Source: Orychophragmus violaceus (Eukaryota > Streptophyta > Magnoliopsida > Brassicales > Brassicaceae). From it: DNA of 64,000 nt. The stretch's first letter is position 1; each line of letters starts with the position of its first letter. The stretch covers positions 99,626,439 to 99,690,438 of the forward strand of contig CM058230.1 in NCBI GenBank assembly GCA_030180135.1, in the 5' to 3' direction. The notes beneath the pieces were generated by a model. The model ran no database searches, had not been told where the DNA came from, and saw nothing but the letters and a program-made list of their open reading frames with translations. Of this stretch, positions 34,101 to 46,241 are shown in pieces. The translations under genes were made by a program, and so were the position numbers.

Positions 34101-34639
34101 CTTAATATAGGGATCAAATCTTTCTGAATCCTTTTAACCATAGCTTCTATATAATTTAATGGAGCTGTGGTCAAAATCTCATAATTTTGGGAGCAATTTA
34201 TAGGCGTTTCCGTGTTTTTCTCGTTTTTGTTGGTTTCCATTCCCGACAGCCCGTTAAAATCTTTAAAACCACGTAGCCTCTGAAATAAATACTCCAAGCT
34301 TCTTTTAAAAAAAAATATTAGACTCTTTTAGAAGTATTTAGAAAATTCGTTTCACCTCAATCGGACACCCGCAGCTCCCGTTATGAATTTTACAAATTTT
34401 ATCGGTTCGATCGGTTTCCTTTCCCGATAGTCCAAAAAACTCGTTTAAAGTCCGTTCTTGCCACTTCTTGCCTTCTAATTTTTTTTTAACTTAAAAAGAG
34501 AAACATTTGGCCCGTCTTAGCTTCCGGCTCGCATTTTGATAAAATTACCAAAATGCTCCTCATCTTCTGAAAATTACGAAATTGCCTTGTTTGACTTTTC
34601 TGCTGCCCGTTGACCAATTTTGAGAGACAGGGTATTACA
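31142..34639 (+). mobile_element. solo-LTR-like element, copy B (about 3.5 kb)
   Basis: It starts TGTAACGCCCCC and ends GGGTATTACA, the inverted TG...CA ends typical of long Tekay/Del-type Gypsy LTRs. GTGGT (31137-31141) and CTGGT (34640-34644) flank it, a 5-bp target duplication with one mismatch. No internal domain, PBS or second LTR is present, so it is best read as a solo LTR. It lies head-to-head inside copy A of the same family. Confidence 0.7.
33471..33689 (+). repeat. polypyrimidine tract
   Basis: About 220 bases almost purely C and T (CTT, TCC and CTC repeats) inside copy B. Its complement gives a falsely open, R/K/E-rich frame. Confidence 0.9.
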
Positions 34640-35981
34640 CTGGTTACCTATTCCGGTGTGGGGCCGGATAGGTTTTGGTTGTGATTACCTATTTCGGGGT
34701 GGGGGATAGGTCGGGTTGAGATAGTGATGTTGTGGTTAGGACTTGCGTGATAGATTATCGGTACTCGGGTTGAGTTGTTATTGGTTGTTTGACCTTATCG
34801 GTATTACGATTAAGTCGTAGAGTCTCAATATGTTTGCTTGTGTGTCGTAGAGTTTGTTATTGTGGTTCAGATTGTTTAGGGTGCGTTAGATCCCGCGAGT
34901 CTTGCGTTTAAAGTTCTGGTGCTTCCTTCTCGATTGGATCCTCGGGAGATCCTGGTCAGTTCACGTACCCTTGTGGTCAGGTTCTAGCGGGTGTTAACCT
35001 ACACGGGTGACGCCTGTAGGTGTGTGGCTCAAAGTAACATGGTCGCATCCTAGGGCCGGGCTGCACAGAAACATTGGTTATCGTTGGTTAGTCCGAGTCA
35101 CCGCGTATCAATGGACAGAGAACGGTGTCCTAGGTCGTAGGAATGTGTTTACGTCTAGGAGTTGTGGGAGGTTTTAGTTATCATGAAAAAGGGGTATCTA
35201 ATCATTCCCGTGGAAGTTTACCGAGTTCGCGTTAGGGGTCCATGGTTTTGAGATTGCGTTAGAGATGCGTTTAGTGTAGATCGAGTCTAATCGAGAGCAT
35301 GTGCTGCAGTGTTCTCGATTTCCTTTATTGATGGTCTGTGTTGATAGAGAATGCTTGTGTGTTGTGTGGAGCCTATTACGTCGTGGTAGTACGTGATCAA
35401 CTGATTTATTTCATTGATTGTTATTGCTTGTTATTTTGGGTTTTTCAGGTGGGATTTTAACCTTTGTAGTTGTGAGCCAGCTCACTGGGTGATCTTAGAT
35501 CGCTCATCCAACTCTTTTTCCTCTTTTCAGGTTTTGGAGTACCTCGACAGACGTGTAGGCCCCTCGGAGTAGATTCGGGTTGCATTTGGCTACGATTTGT
35601 TTTCGTATACGTTTTATTATTTTCGGTTTCGGATTTTCGGGCCGGTAAAGTATTTTAGAAAAACCCTTAAAACTAGATAAAATAGATTAAAAGATTTAAA
35701 ATACTAAAAACGGAATTATTCCTTGATATACGGTTTAGTGCGAACCGAACACAACTTGTGAAAGCGATATGGGTTGAAAAGCCTTGTATCGTGGAAACGA
35801 GGTAAACGGAGTCGAGAATGGATCGGTTCGAGCCTTTTTGTCTCAAATCGGACTGTCTCTGGCTTTCGTATGTAGCGAACCCTTATCGTTTGATCTGCAC
35901 GGGTTTGACTGGTCATGTTCTTGTTAGATTTTTGGTCGGTCAGCTCGTCGGTCAGCAGATAAAAGGGAAGGGGACGTTACA
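34640..35981 (-). repeat. long LTR copy A, proximal segment (minus orientation)
   Basis: Read on the minus strand from 35981 it begins TGTAACGTCCCCTTCCC and follows copy B from its start: CTGACCGACGAGCTGACCGACC, ACGAAGTAAACGGAGTC-type words and CAATCGAGAACACTGC are shared. About 1.34 kb; copy B is inserted at its left edge. Confidence 0.75.
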
Positions 35982-38096
35982 GTTACTGCTTAATAAAGAA
36001 AGCAAAAAAATTGTTATAAACTGTAGCTACTCATAGGTTTTTTCTAACGAAGTTGTTATGTTCCATATTTTATTTTTTGCTTTCGATATTAGAAAGGTAT
36101 GTAGTTCTAGATGAAAGACAAACATTGAGATTTACTGATTGTTGTGATTATAAATTTACGGAAGGGATTTACTGAACTTAGTTTGTTGTTTGTTTGATGT
36201 TACCTACTAAATAGATTTCTAACAATTCATAAATGTAGTATTTTTAATTGTAGTCATGGGTTGACTCTTTATACCTCGACATTAGTAATGAAACGTAAGA
36301 AGCCATTTATGTTTGAATTGGATAAATAATATAATGCTCCTTCACCCCCCCCCCATTACGGAAAAGTAAGTTAAGTAAATTATAATTCCTTACAAGTATA
36401 GATTCGATTTTGTATATGATAACCGGTAAATATTGTTTAATCTCTTATTTTACTTAGCTGGAAGGCAAATAAAACAAACTATTGTTAAACAAATTGGAAG
36501 TCCTTCTAGAAGTTGTGTGACTAATTAACAAAATAGGATTGCATTCATGGATGTCACAAACATTGCTCATCCACCCTCATTACGGAAAAGTAAGTTGAAT
36601 ACAATATAATTCTTTAGGGTTAGTATAAATAATCTTTTTTATTGTAAAACGTTATTCTCTATTTCTTAGGTGGAAAGCCAAGCAAAAAAATCTTTTTTTT
36701 GAACAAACTGCATTAATGGATATTACAAAATGTATTGAGATCACGGATCACTATGATGAACATTATAATACAAAAGAAAAATGATTGTGCTTTTTCTCAG
36801 AATTCAGGTTCATTTAGATATTTATAACTAATTTATTTTCATACATGACCTATTTTATCTTATGCTTTCAACAAAAATGTATAAATTTTATTTTCACTTT
36901 GTTGTCTATAGATTCAAGCACAACACTTAATACAAGGTTACCTTCTACAGAAACTTTTTTAAATACTCGAACTCCAATGAATCCCTCCAGAAAACACAGA
37001 ATAAACATCAAAAGGGAGGTTCGTTTCCGATTATCAAATTAATTTTTTTAACTATATTAGTTTATATGTATCAATATAATTAGTTCATTAAATAGTAATC
37101 CAATATTGGACGAGTTTTAATAAAATGTTGTACAATTGACTATAGTAATCAATAATTTTATATAACTCTATTTTAAAAAATAACTTTCTACAGATAACAT
37201 GATTTCCTCTGCACACGATGATGAGTTCATTGCAATTGTAGAAACGGATTCAAAATACGAAGAAGAATCAGTCAATGAAGGTAATAACTATAAAAAACAT
37301 CGACTTAATTTATAAGTTGTTCAGATTAAATTTTTTAATAAATTATGTCCACTCTTTTAATGGCAGATTTTGACTATGAGTTTAATTTCAACCCCCTCCC
37401 CCCGACTTTTATTCGTGATTACAATGCTGAAATTAATCACACAGTAGATACTACAAAAAAGTAAAATGACTGTCATTAATAAAAAATCTTTAGAAAGGTT
37501 AAATAAGATGCATCTGGCATCCATGACCGTTAAGCCTAGAATTAAGGAAAATGGTAACAGTTTAATTGGAAGTTATTTCCTGCCTATTATTGTGTAACCA
37601 ATTTTTGGAGTATAGCATGACTGATTCTTTAAAATATGTGACATTAGGATACAATGACAATGGGGATTTTTCATACATGTGTATCCATTGTGATGCTCAT
37701 AAGTGGTTTGAAGAACGTATAAATAAAAGAGTAAAGAAAGTCTGACCAATTTTTTCAATGTGTTGTAAACATGGAAAAGTTAAGATTCCTCTTCTTAAAA
37801 CATCTACGTCTACATTGTTTGCATTGTTGTATAATGGTGATGATGATAGCAAGAATTTTTTGAACTTATTAGAGCTAATAATATGATGTTTTCATTCACG
37901 TCACTTGGTGGAAAAGTGAACAACCAATTTGAACAATGGAAAATGACATTATTTGTTTCAGCTACAAGGTGAGAACTACCATCCTATAGGAGATATATTA
38001 CAAGATCCCGATCAAGCTCCAGTTTTTTTTTGCAACTCTATATTCACGATTGCAAGAATGAAACAAAAAATTGAATAAAGGCTTACGGGTAACTAT
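35982..38096 (+). pseudogene. Helitron replicase-helicase gene, segment 1 (N-terminus)
   Basis: Rolling-circle transposase of an autonomous Helitron. The recognisable part is 37640-38090: YNDNGDFSYMCIHCDAHKWF with paired Cys/His, a TGA stop at 37743-37745, then IFSMCCKHGKVKIPLLKT, MMFSFTSLGGKVNNQFE and frame-shifted pieces of the FRLQGENYH...IGDIL block of the Helitron-like N domain. Upstream (36900-37450) are short acidic exon candidates such as MISSAHDDEFIAIVE (37201). The gene is interrupted at 38096 by the Athila-like element and continues at 47442. Multiple stops show it is a pseudogene. Confidence 0.7.
36335..36715 (+). repeat. tandem duplication of an exon-intron unit in the Helitron 5' region
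   Basis: CATTACGGAAAAGTAAGTT followed by AATATAATTCTTTA-like sequence occurs at about 36351 and 36579. About 100 bases later each copy has a CTTAG acceptor followed by (C/G)TGGAA(A)GGCAA..AAACAAA (about 36456 and 36669). The period is roughly 215-230 bp. Confidence 0.6.
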
Positions 38097-39280
38097 TGAT
38101 ATGCACAAAGTTTTATATCCCTAGAGCTACAATAAAAGTGCACATGCAATTGTAGTATATAGGGGTCGAACCACAGAGACTCAAGAAATCTTATGATAGA
38201 CTGTAAAGGATCGAGTTAAGCTAAGCAGCAGCAATTCAAAAGCAAATAAATCAATGCATAAATATAAATAGCAGACGGTTTTGCAATCAATACGAAAAGG
38301 CGTCAGGTCAAGGAGTTCTCAGGAAATCAATTCATGCAGATTAATTATCAGTCATGATCTAATTAAGTACCGTTCTAGAACTCGAATCACAGATGTAAAA
38401 TAAACCAACTTTCGTTGCGAGAATTCACTAAGTCTAAATCCTAGAAATCCAAATTTCTTTGCAATTCCTACAGACTAAACTAGCATTAAGCGCAGGTTCG
38501 ATTTGTTCGCAAATTAGCTAAACCAAATTTCTTTGCGGATATCTAATTTGCTCAACCTAAATAAGTCAGATTCCAAATTACACTTTCGTGTCAATTTAAA
38601 AACATAAGATCTAGATTCCAGTTGATCAGGCTAGAACTAGCATTAAGAACAATTCAGATTGAAGAACTAAACATATTATGAATTGCTCAACTGATAAATC
38701 AACCTAACATGCCATGAAAACCCTATGAGAATCCTTAAACCTAACTATGAATCTACTCAAACATATTGAATGAAACAAGCAACATGGATGAAACAGATTG
38801 CATTAAAATAGAATAGAGAATAGAAAAGGGGTTTGAAATCTTCTCCAAAAGCAGTACAAGGTTCGGATCAGCCCCAAGCTCTAAAACTCTCTCTAGCCAA
38901 AAGTATGAAATACAAGAATAAAACACACAAAATCTTAATAATAAGTGTCAAACACGTCTTGGGTCTTCTCTATAAATAGTGAAACTTATGGGCAAATTCT
39001 GCAATTCTTCAAATCTTCATTAAAACGCTGAGAATTTTCTGTTGGGAAACAGCGTCGACCGATGCACATACTGCGTCGGTCGATGCTCAACTCGATCACT
39101 TATAGTGATTTCTGCTTATCACGGCTTCAGCTCCAAACATTGCCCAAAATGCTCCAATATCTTCCAAAGTCCTCCAAACGTGTGCAAACCTAAAGAACAC
39201 CTGAAAAGACTCGAAAGACACTACAAAAGACTCGAATTCTTATATCATGGCTTAAAACACCTAAAAACCATGATATATCA
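38097..39280 (-). repeat. Athila-like 3' LTR
   Basis: Starts TGATATGC and ends GATATATCA on the plus strand. Matches 46242-47436 along its length. One paired TCGA-octamer module lies at 39055-39083. Confidence 0.92.
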
Positions 39281-39292
39281 ACTCCCCCACAC
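39281..39292 (-). other. polypurine tract
   Basis: On the minus strand GTGTGGGGGAGT immediately precedes the 3' LTR (TGATATATC). It is the usual primer for plus-strand DNA. Confidence 0.85.
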
Positions 39293-40646
39293 TTAGTATG
39301 TGCTTGCCCTCAAGCAAAACAGAAAACCAAGATAAGGAGAAGAAGTTTGAAAACTTCAAAAACTCATTTCATCGTTAGAGCACTACACTCAGATTCTCCT
39401 TAGTAAGCCACATGAAAATAAACCTACAGACATCATGACCACAATGTACTTCCCCCACACTTAGCAATTATCCCAAGAAAACTCCACAATCAGATTCAGA
39501 GCATTCAAATTCACCATACAGACTTCTATAATCTATTAAGTGCGGTCTCACCTAGGGAGTATTGATCAAAGAACACATGGATTCTTTCTCTGCTAGTATC
39601 TGACCACAATACTGTCTATTTATGGTTCCTTCTTGTCCCCTTTCTCTCTTTAGCATTTGATTTTCCCCATTGGGTATCATTTTATTTTTTTATCAATGCT
39701 CTTACCTTTTTATTCGGGGTGTTAGTTTAGACACATTCCATGAAGCACGGAAGGTAATAGGGGTCTTTACCACTCTCCTGATCACTTCGAAGCTACTAGC
39801 TTATCCGCAATTTATTACTCTCTTTTTTTACTTTAAGGGAGGGGAGAAAGGAACCATAGTCATACAGGTTTACAAGCTGTTTCAGGACTGGCAGAGGAAT
39901 CCGGTCCAAAGTATACCAAGCCCCTAGGTGAGAAAATTAAGTCAAGTTAAGGGCGAAGTCAGTAGTGGATTCTCTGAATACCTGAAGTGATATGGGTGTC
40001 CTTGGTAGGTTGATCTGTGTTGAGTTTTCTAATAGTCAGAGATCTGCTGCAAGCTCATCCAATGGTCACTTAAGTTTCTGTGAATGTAGTGATCTCCTCA
40101 AAAAGTCCTAGTTTCCTACTAACTGTTTTGACTCAATAAAACTGACTCAACAGACTCTAAGAAAAGACAAAGATTATGTTAGTACCACCTCCCCTACACT
40201 TGAAACACATTGTCCCCAGTGGAATCGAAGCTTAGGCTCGGTAAAAGATGATAAGGAACAAAATGGACTTCTGATTCGTGAGATACCTGACCCGGCAACC
40301 TGCATCGACCGACGTAATGGGTGCAACGGTCGACACAGATTTTCGAAGGATGCGTCGAACGACTCAAATTGTGCAACGATCGACGCATGGCGTGTCTGTT
40401 TGTACAGATTTTCGCAGACAGCATCAGTTCCGTGAATAATCACTAAAATCAAAATGTGAGCTATAAAGAACAAAGACAACACAATATCAAAGCACATGAA
40501 AATCATCATAATCATTAGTACATAAGTTCCCAAAGTAGAGGACTGACATAGACTCAAGAAAAACATCAAAATGACTCAAAGAAAAAAAAGAAAAAAAAGA
40601 GAAAAGTACATAACCAAGTGTCATAGGATAGGAACCAGAAATGAGA
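39293..40646. other. Athila 3' untranslated region, no gene seen
   Basis: Non-coding stretch between the third gene and the 3' LTR. It contains two paired TCGA-octamer modules (40305-40333 and 40355-40383) and A/T-rich sequence. Confidence 0.6.
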
Positions 40647-42106
40647 CTAAGAAGAATCCTCATCATCAATGCCATCATACAGATCAGAACCAGCAGACTC
40701 ATGTGCAGGGGATAGTCTGCGACGAGGAGTAGGAACAGCTAACAACCATCTCCCAGATACCACGTAGTCTATCGTTCAACATCGTCTGGAAAGCTCCCTG
40801 GGACATCTATGCAAGTGGAATCTCTGGCTCATGATAAGGAATATACAAAAACTCACCTGCTGCAGCGGTAGGGGCAGTTGTAGGGACAGCAGAAGAAGAA
40901 GCTCCTTGGTGGACGGCGGTTGTAGGGACCATGCGCAGCAAGTTCTGGATGGGCTGAAAGCTCAAGTCCATAACTGCTCTGATCCTCGTGAGCTCATGCA
41001 GTGGAAGCTTCACACACCACTCACCGCCCTGCGCATCAGTGAAAAGCTAGAGGTTATCTTCCTTCATCCAAGTGGTGCTCCTAAGATGATCCTCATCTAT
41101 CCACAGCCTTCTAGTAACAACATCACGCCCATCTGTAGGGATCCTGAAATGCTTGAAAGAAGGAGTCAGCAAACTGCCTATTGTCGCAGTCTTCTTGCCA
41201 CTGAATGCCTTAGTCATCAGAGTGCAGAGATGCTCAGCGAAGACTGCTCCCATGTTCAGGTTGGGGCAAGGCTCAGCTAAAACATCCTCATTGAACAATT
41301 GACATATCCCTGTGTAAAGCAGAAGAAGCTCGGACTTCCTCATCTTATTCGGCTCATCTTTGCACAGTATAGTGTTCCCCAAAACACGGACGACATACCT
41401 CAAGACCGGATGTTGGACTGTTGTCTGGTTGGTGTGACGGGAATGGTAGACCCCGTTGCCAAAGTGTGATCAGAAATACTGAGTATCCACATCTGCCCAG
41501 TCAGCGTTTAGGACACAACGGATGGGCTCCACACTGAAATTCTGCAGAGATTCAAGATAGAAATGCGATACCTGACGCCCACGCACATGAAGGTCAGGAC
41601 CCTTTCATTTGCTCTCCTCTACGGCTCGTTCAAGTAGTAAACACGATAGTTCGCAAGCATCTGTCGAACCAAGTAAGGATACAGCTCATATGATCTCATA
41701 GGCATCGTTCCCAAGCCTATCTTCCTCACAATCTTCTCCACATCCTCTCGTATCCCCATCTTCTCCACTGTCCTGTAATCAATGCACCTCGTATGTATGA
41801 TCTTCATCGACAGCCATGCATTGTAGAACATAGTATCATACTCGTCCCACTCCTCTGATATCTCCTTGTTGATGCACATATTATCCTTTGTCTTTGTCTT
41901 GTGATCCTGCTGCCAATTTATGTGCATGGGGATCACATCCTTCTCACCCTTAGTCCATGGAGGCCTGACCACTCTATAAGCGTGCGGATATGGCTATAAG
42001 CGTGCGGATATGGCAAAGGAGGAGATGAGGCACGAGTGCGAAAGTCTGCAGGAACATCTGATGTCGAAGCATCTCCTGTCAAGTTCCTGCGCTTCCTGGG
42101 AACCAT
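40647..42106 (-). pseudogene. third gene of the Athila-like element (ATHILA ORF-1 family, env position)
   Basis: The protein lies between integrase and the 3' LTR, where Athila elements carry a family-specific gene whose role is unproven. Start ATG at 42106 (MVPRKRRNLTGD); the end is SAGSDLYDGIDDEDSS and TAG at 40647-40649. Recognisable blocks are WTKGEKDVIPMHINW, CIDYRTVEKMGI (about 41780), NADWADVDTQYF (about 41500), VLRYVVRVLGNTILCKDEPN (about 41370) and WCVKLPLHELTRIRAVMDL (about 40970). A 20-bp tandem duplication (41975-41994 and 41995-42014) shifts the frame near residue 38. Further stops follow, for example after VDTQYF and near 41046. No membrane segment or signal peptide is evident. 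Only a description; not functional in this copy. Confidence 0.65.
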
Positions 42107-43010
42107 CTGCAATCAAAGATACAAGAAACAAAATATCGCAAATTAAGCCAAGGCTCTAAGATCAACAAATGCTACCAAATCAATCAGAACAGCACATGCA
42201 ACCATTCACAGCACCAAAATCAGTTTCAATTCCTCTAAATTTAGTCCTAATTCCAGCAATTTCGCAGAATCGCAAGTGTTCGTCGTCAAATCAGAATTTT
42301 CAGAAAACTTGCGAATATGCTCGTGAAAACTCAACTACAACTCGAATCATAAACATAAACCCTAACAAGGTATTAATATAGCATGAATCAATCAAAAACG
42401 TGATGAATTTTGAGTTTTTCACCTTAGGGCCGAAATCAAAAATAATGGGATTCAAAGCACATACCTCACAGATCGATGGAATGGATTCTAGAAATGGATA
42501 GAGTGAAGAAATTCGTGTAGGTTAGGCTTTTGAATTACCAAAATCGGTGAAGAAATGAGGGAAATCGATTTGAGGAAATTTTGTGTTTTGTCGCGAGAGA
42601 AAGAAAATGGCGAGGAAGAAGAAAGAGAAAGGGTTTAAGTGACTTACCTCGGATGCAGGTGCGTCGATCGTCGCACATGATGCGGAAGTCGATGTATTTC
42701 AGTATTTTGTATATCGGGCCGATTTAATCGAATTTCTGGGTCGAGAATTTACGGTTTAATTTCAGACGATTTTGACCACTCGACCCCTGCATCGACTGAC
42801 GCACAGGACCGAGTCGATCGATGCAGTCTGGTTTCCTTGATAGACTCGAATATGTACAGAACAAAAACGACCAAAACGAAAAACACTAAAATAAAATCAA
42901 AACCAAAACACCAAATTGAATATTTACAGACTTACCAGTGGGTTACCTCCCACCAAGCGCTTGTTTAACGTCGTTAGTTTGATTGTAAGGAAAATCAGGT
43001 TGTGGGTGCA
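42107..43010. other. Athila spacer between pol and third gene, no gene seen
   Basis: Non-coding on both strands. It includes two looser TCGA-octamer pairs (42664-42692 with 21-bp spacing and 42792-42821 with 22-bp spacing) and probably the leader of the third gene. Confidence 0.55.
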
Positions 43011-44290
43011 TCATCCAAAGGCAAAATGGATCCTCTTGGAATTTTGGCTTTAGCCTAATAGTGCTTCACCCTCTGTCCATTGACAGTGAACTCCTTTCCT
43101 TCAGAGCTAATCAGAACTACAGCACCATATGGACCCATCTCCTTGATTGTGAAAGGACCTGACCATCTAGAGCGCAATTTTCCTGTAAACAATTGCAAAC
43201 GGGAGTTATAAAAAAGTACCTGATCATTTGGCTCAAAGTTTCAGGAGACAATTTTCTTGTCATGATAAGCTTTGGTCCTCTCCTTGTACAGCTTCAAATT
43301 CTCATAGACATGATGCCTAATCTCATCCAACTCGTTCAGCTGTACCAATCGCCTCTCTGCAGCAGACTTCGGATCAAAATTCATCTGCTTCACAGCCCAT
43401 GCTGCTTTGTGCTCAAGCTCAAATGAAAGGTGGCAGGCTTTCCCATAGAGAAGTCGAAACGGTGTAGTCTCCAGTGGCGTCTTAAACGCAGTTCTGTAGG
43501 CCCATAGCGCATCATCCAGCTTTGCAGACCAATCCATCCTTGTCTTCCCAACTGTCTTCTCTAAGATCTCCTTAATCTGCATGTTAGAGACTTCTACTTG
43601 CCCACTCGTCTGAGGATGATAAGGAATAGCCACACGATGATGAACACCATGATTTCTCAGTAGCTTCTCAAAGATCTTGTTGATAAACTGAGATCCTCCA
43701 TCACTTATGACAATCCGAGACACTCCAAATCTAGGGAAAATGATAGTCTTAAACAGCTTAAGAACCACCGAAGAGTCATTTGTTGGACTAGCTATTGCTT
43801 CCACCCACTTAGAGACATAGTCCACAACAACCAAAATGAACTTATTCCCATAGGATGAGGGAAAAAGACCCATGAAATATATGCCCAAATAATCGAAAAC
43901 CTCCACTTCAAAAATGAAGTTTTGTGGCATCTAATGCTTCTTACTGATTTTCCCCCTCCTCTGACAGGCATCGCACTGAGAGACAAATACTTGAGCATCT
44001 CTGAACATAGTAGGCCACCAGAATCCTGCTTGCAAAACCTTAGACATTGTCTTAAAGGTAGCAAAATGTCCAGCATACTCTGATCCATTGCAGTGAAGTA
44101 ACACATCTAGAACCTTAGACTCAACAATGCATCTCCTGTAAACACCATATGAGCAGTGCTTGTATAGGTATGGTTCATCCCAATAGAATCTCCTAAGCTC
44201 TCTCATGAACTTCTTCTTTGCATAACCTTTGAAATCCTCTGGTTCAGCCTATGCAGCAAGATAATTCGCAATATGTGCAAACCATGGTCG
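43011..44290 (-). pseudogene. Athila-like pol remnant: integrase
   Basis: Integrates the element cDNA. The reading starts at PWFAHIANYLAA with a stop, then the zinc-binding region (FMRELRRFYWDEPYLY; CDACQRRGKISKKH, with the expected His in the HSSEY position replaced by Asn, CNGSEYAGH). After another stop the catalytic core runs from 43930: FDYLGIYFMG (about 43868-43890; Tyr where the first catalytic Asp belongs), VVDYVSKWVEA, VISDGGSQFI (second Asp present) and GQVEVSNMQIKEIL (Glu present). The C-terminus reads FTGKLRSRWSGPF and VNGQRVKHY to about 43060. The protease, RT and RNase H that should precede it are missing. Confidence 0.85.
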
Positions 44291-44431
44291 TGACTCCTTT
44301 GTTCAAATCACCGTCAAAACTCGAAGAATTGTCGAGATTTTGAGTATGCATCGACCGATGCAGAGGTGTGTTGGTCGACGCTCTCTGCAGGTCGCGAATC
44401 TCATCTTCCATTTCCTCAATTTCCTCCATGC

Positions 44432-46011
44432 TTAGACCCTTTTCAGCACAGGAAGGACCTCCTTACCACTTCTAAACGTAATGGCATTACATTGGCACTT
44501 CGGATTAACATATGTTCTCTTAGGGAGAGTTCCATCTTGCCTCTTTGCAGACCCATCAGTCTGTGCAACCTGAACATCCAGCTTCTTGACATGAGTGCTC
44601 AGAGCATCAATCTTTCCATTCAGATCCAAGTACAAAGCGTCAATCTTCCCATTAAAGTCCATTGTACTCTTTTGCAGAGCATCAATCTTGCCTCTGGTGA
44701 AACTGTTGTTGTTGCTCTGAAAAGGCTTCTGGTATTGAGGCTTAGGAGCAAAATTAGAAGAGTTTTGATTACCTATGAAGGTCCTCCTCTGACCCATTCC
44801 ATTGTAGCCACATCTGCCTTGTTGATTCCCAAATTTGTTACCCTGAAAACTAGTCCCACCAATGTAGTTCACATCCTCTTCATCATAGTCATCCTCAGCC
44901 TCAAATGTCTCAACATCTTTAGCAAATTGGACCTGCTTCTTCCCAATTAGAAGTCTGTGGACAGAATCAATCTTGTTCTTCATTTCTGCGATTTGAGTTC
45001 CATCCACTTTTCCACTTGATTTCTTCCTCTCCAAATCAGCATTCTTGGTGCTATTGCTAGACACCAAGTTATCAATCAGCTCCTTAGCTTGCTCTGAAGA
45101 CTTTTTGTTGAAGTTTCCATTGCTAACAGCATCCAATGCCATCTGATACCACCAATCTATATCTCTGAAGAAAATGCCCAGCAGCTGAACTTCAGAGAAA
45201 CCATGATGAGGGCAGTCGCGCTGGTACATCTTGAAGTGAATCCAAGCAGCCTTTATAGCCTCTGTAGGTCCCTGCATGAACTATAGAATGTCCTCTCTCA
45301 TCAGATCAGATGTAGCATCATCATAGAAGTTTCTAAGGAACTTCTTCTTAGTAGCATCCCAAGTAGTGAGAGTTCCATGTGGAATCTGTTTCAGCCAATT
45401 CGCAGCTTCCCCAGCAAGTGAGTGTAGGAAAAGCTTGCAGTGCAGGAAGTCATAACTCACTCCATTATGCTTCATCCCTGTGACCAGATCCTCAAATCTC
45501 TCAATATGGTCCATAGGGTGCTCATGTGGATGCCCATGGAACAAATGTTGTCCCACAAGAGTGTAGTAGGAAGTCTTAAGCTCGAAGTCATTCCTCTGAA
45601 TAGGAGGAGGTCTGATCGCAGACCTGTTAGCATAGAACTTGTAGGTCTGTTGTAATCAGCAAGTGTCCTCCCAGCTGGTGCATTTCCTTGCGCATGTGCA
45701 TCATCTGCGCCCGCAACTCCTTCTGCACCTCCACCTTGTCTTGCGCCCGCAGCGACAAGTGGTTGTTGAAGAACCGGTACCACAATGGGATTTCCATCCG
45801 CATCAAGTCTCTGGCCCTGATTGTTATAAGCACTGTTATCAAGGTCCCTCAGAACATCAGCTTCATCCCGAATCAACACCACATCATTTGGATTCAACAT
45901 TTTCACTGGCTTCTGCGCTTTCCTGTTTGTTCTCTCTAGCCTTGCAAGCTCCTGATTTTGAAGAAAAACAAGCTCTTTGTCGGGATTGCTTCTGAGGGCA
46001 CGGTTAGGCAT
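44432..46011 (-). pseudogene. Athila-like gag
   Basis: Structural protein of the cytoplasmic particle. Start ATG at 46011 (MPNRALRSNPDKELVF). Order: an N-terminal linker rich in A/G/Q, ADYNRPT, then a frameshift near 45640 after which the core continues as GQHLFHGHPHEHPMDHIERF, CKLFLHSLAGEAANWLKQIP and FLRNFYDDATSDLM. An in-frame TAG at 45278-45280 is followed by AAWIHFKMYQRDCPHHGFSE, LLGIFFRDIDWWYQMALDA and a charged C-terminal region to the stop at 44432. The pattern is the plant retrotransposon gag domain (PF03732 type) of the Athila lineage. With one frameshift and one stop it is not functional as it stands. Confidence 0.85.
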
Positions 46012-46217
46012 ACATTGTCTGATTCATGGGCATTGTGTCGATCGAAGTAGAAGATGCGTTGATCATTGCAGAGTCGTGAGTGCGTCGATTGGTCGATGCA
46101 AATGTTCTTCACGCAAACCTGAACACACGCAAGAGACAAAACAAAAGGAAAAATTAGTAAACTAAAAAAAAGCATAGTCTAAACTCTAAACTTAAATCTA
46201 TCGAAGACTCAAAAGAG

Positions 46218-46235
46218 TCCCCGGCAACGGCGCCA
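46218..46235 (-). other. primer binding site, tRNA-Asp type
   Basis: On the minus strand TGGCGCCGTTGCCGGGGA, a few bases inside the 5' LTR end. It is the primer site used by Athila-lineage elements. Confidence 0.9.
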
Positions 46236-46241
46236 AAAACT

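Noticed and set aside
44366..44950. 194-residue plus-strand frame opposite gag
   Set aside because: It is antisense to a well-supported gag and has no domain.
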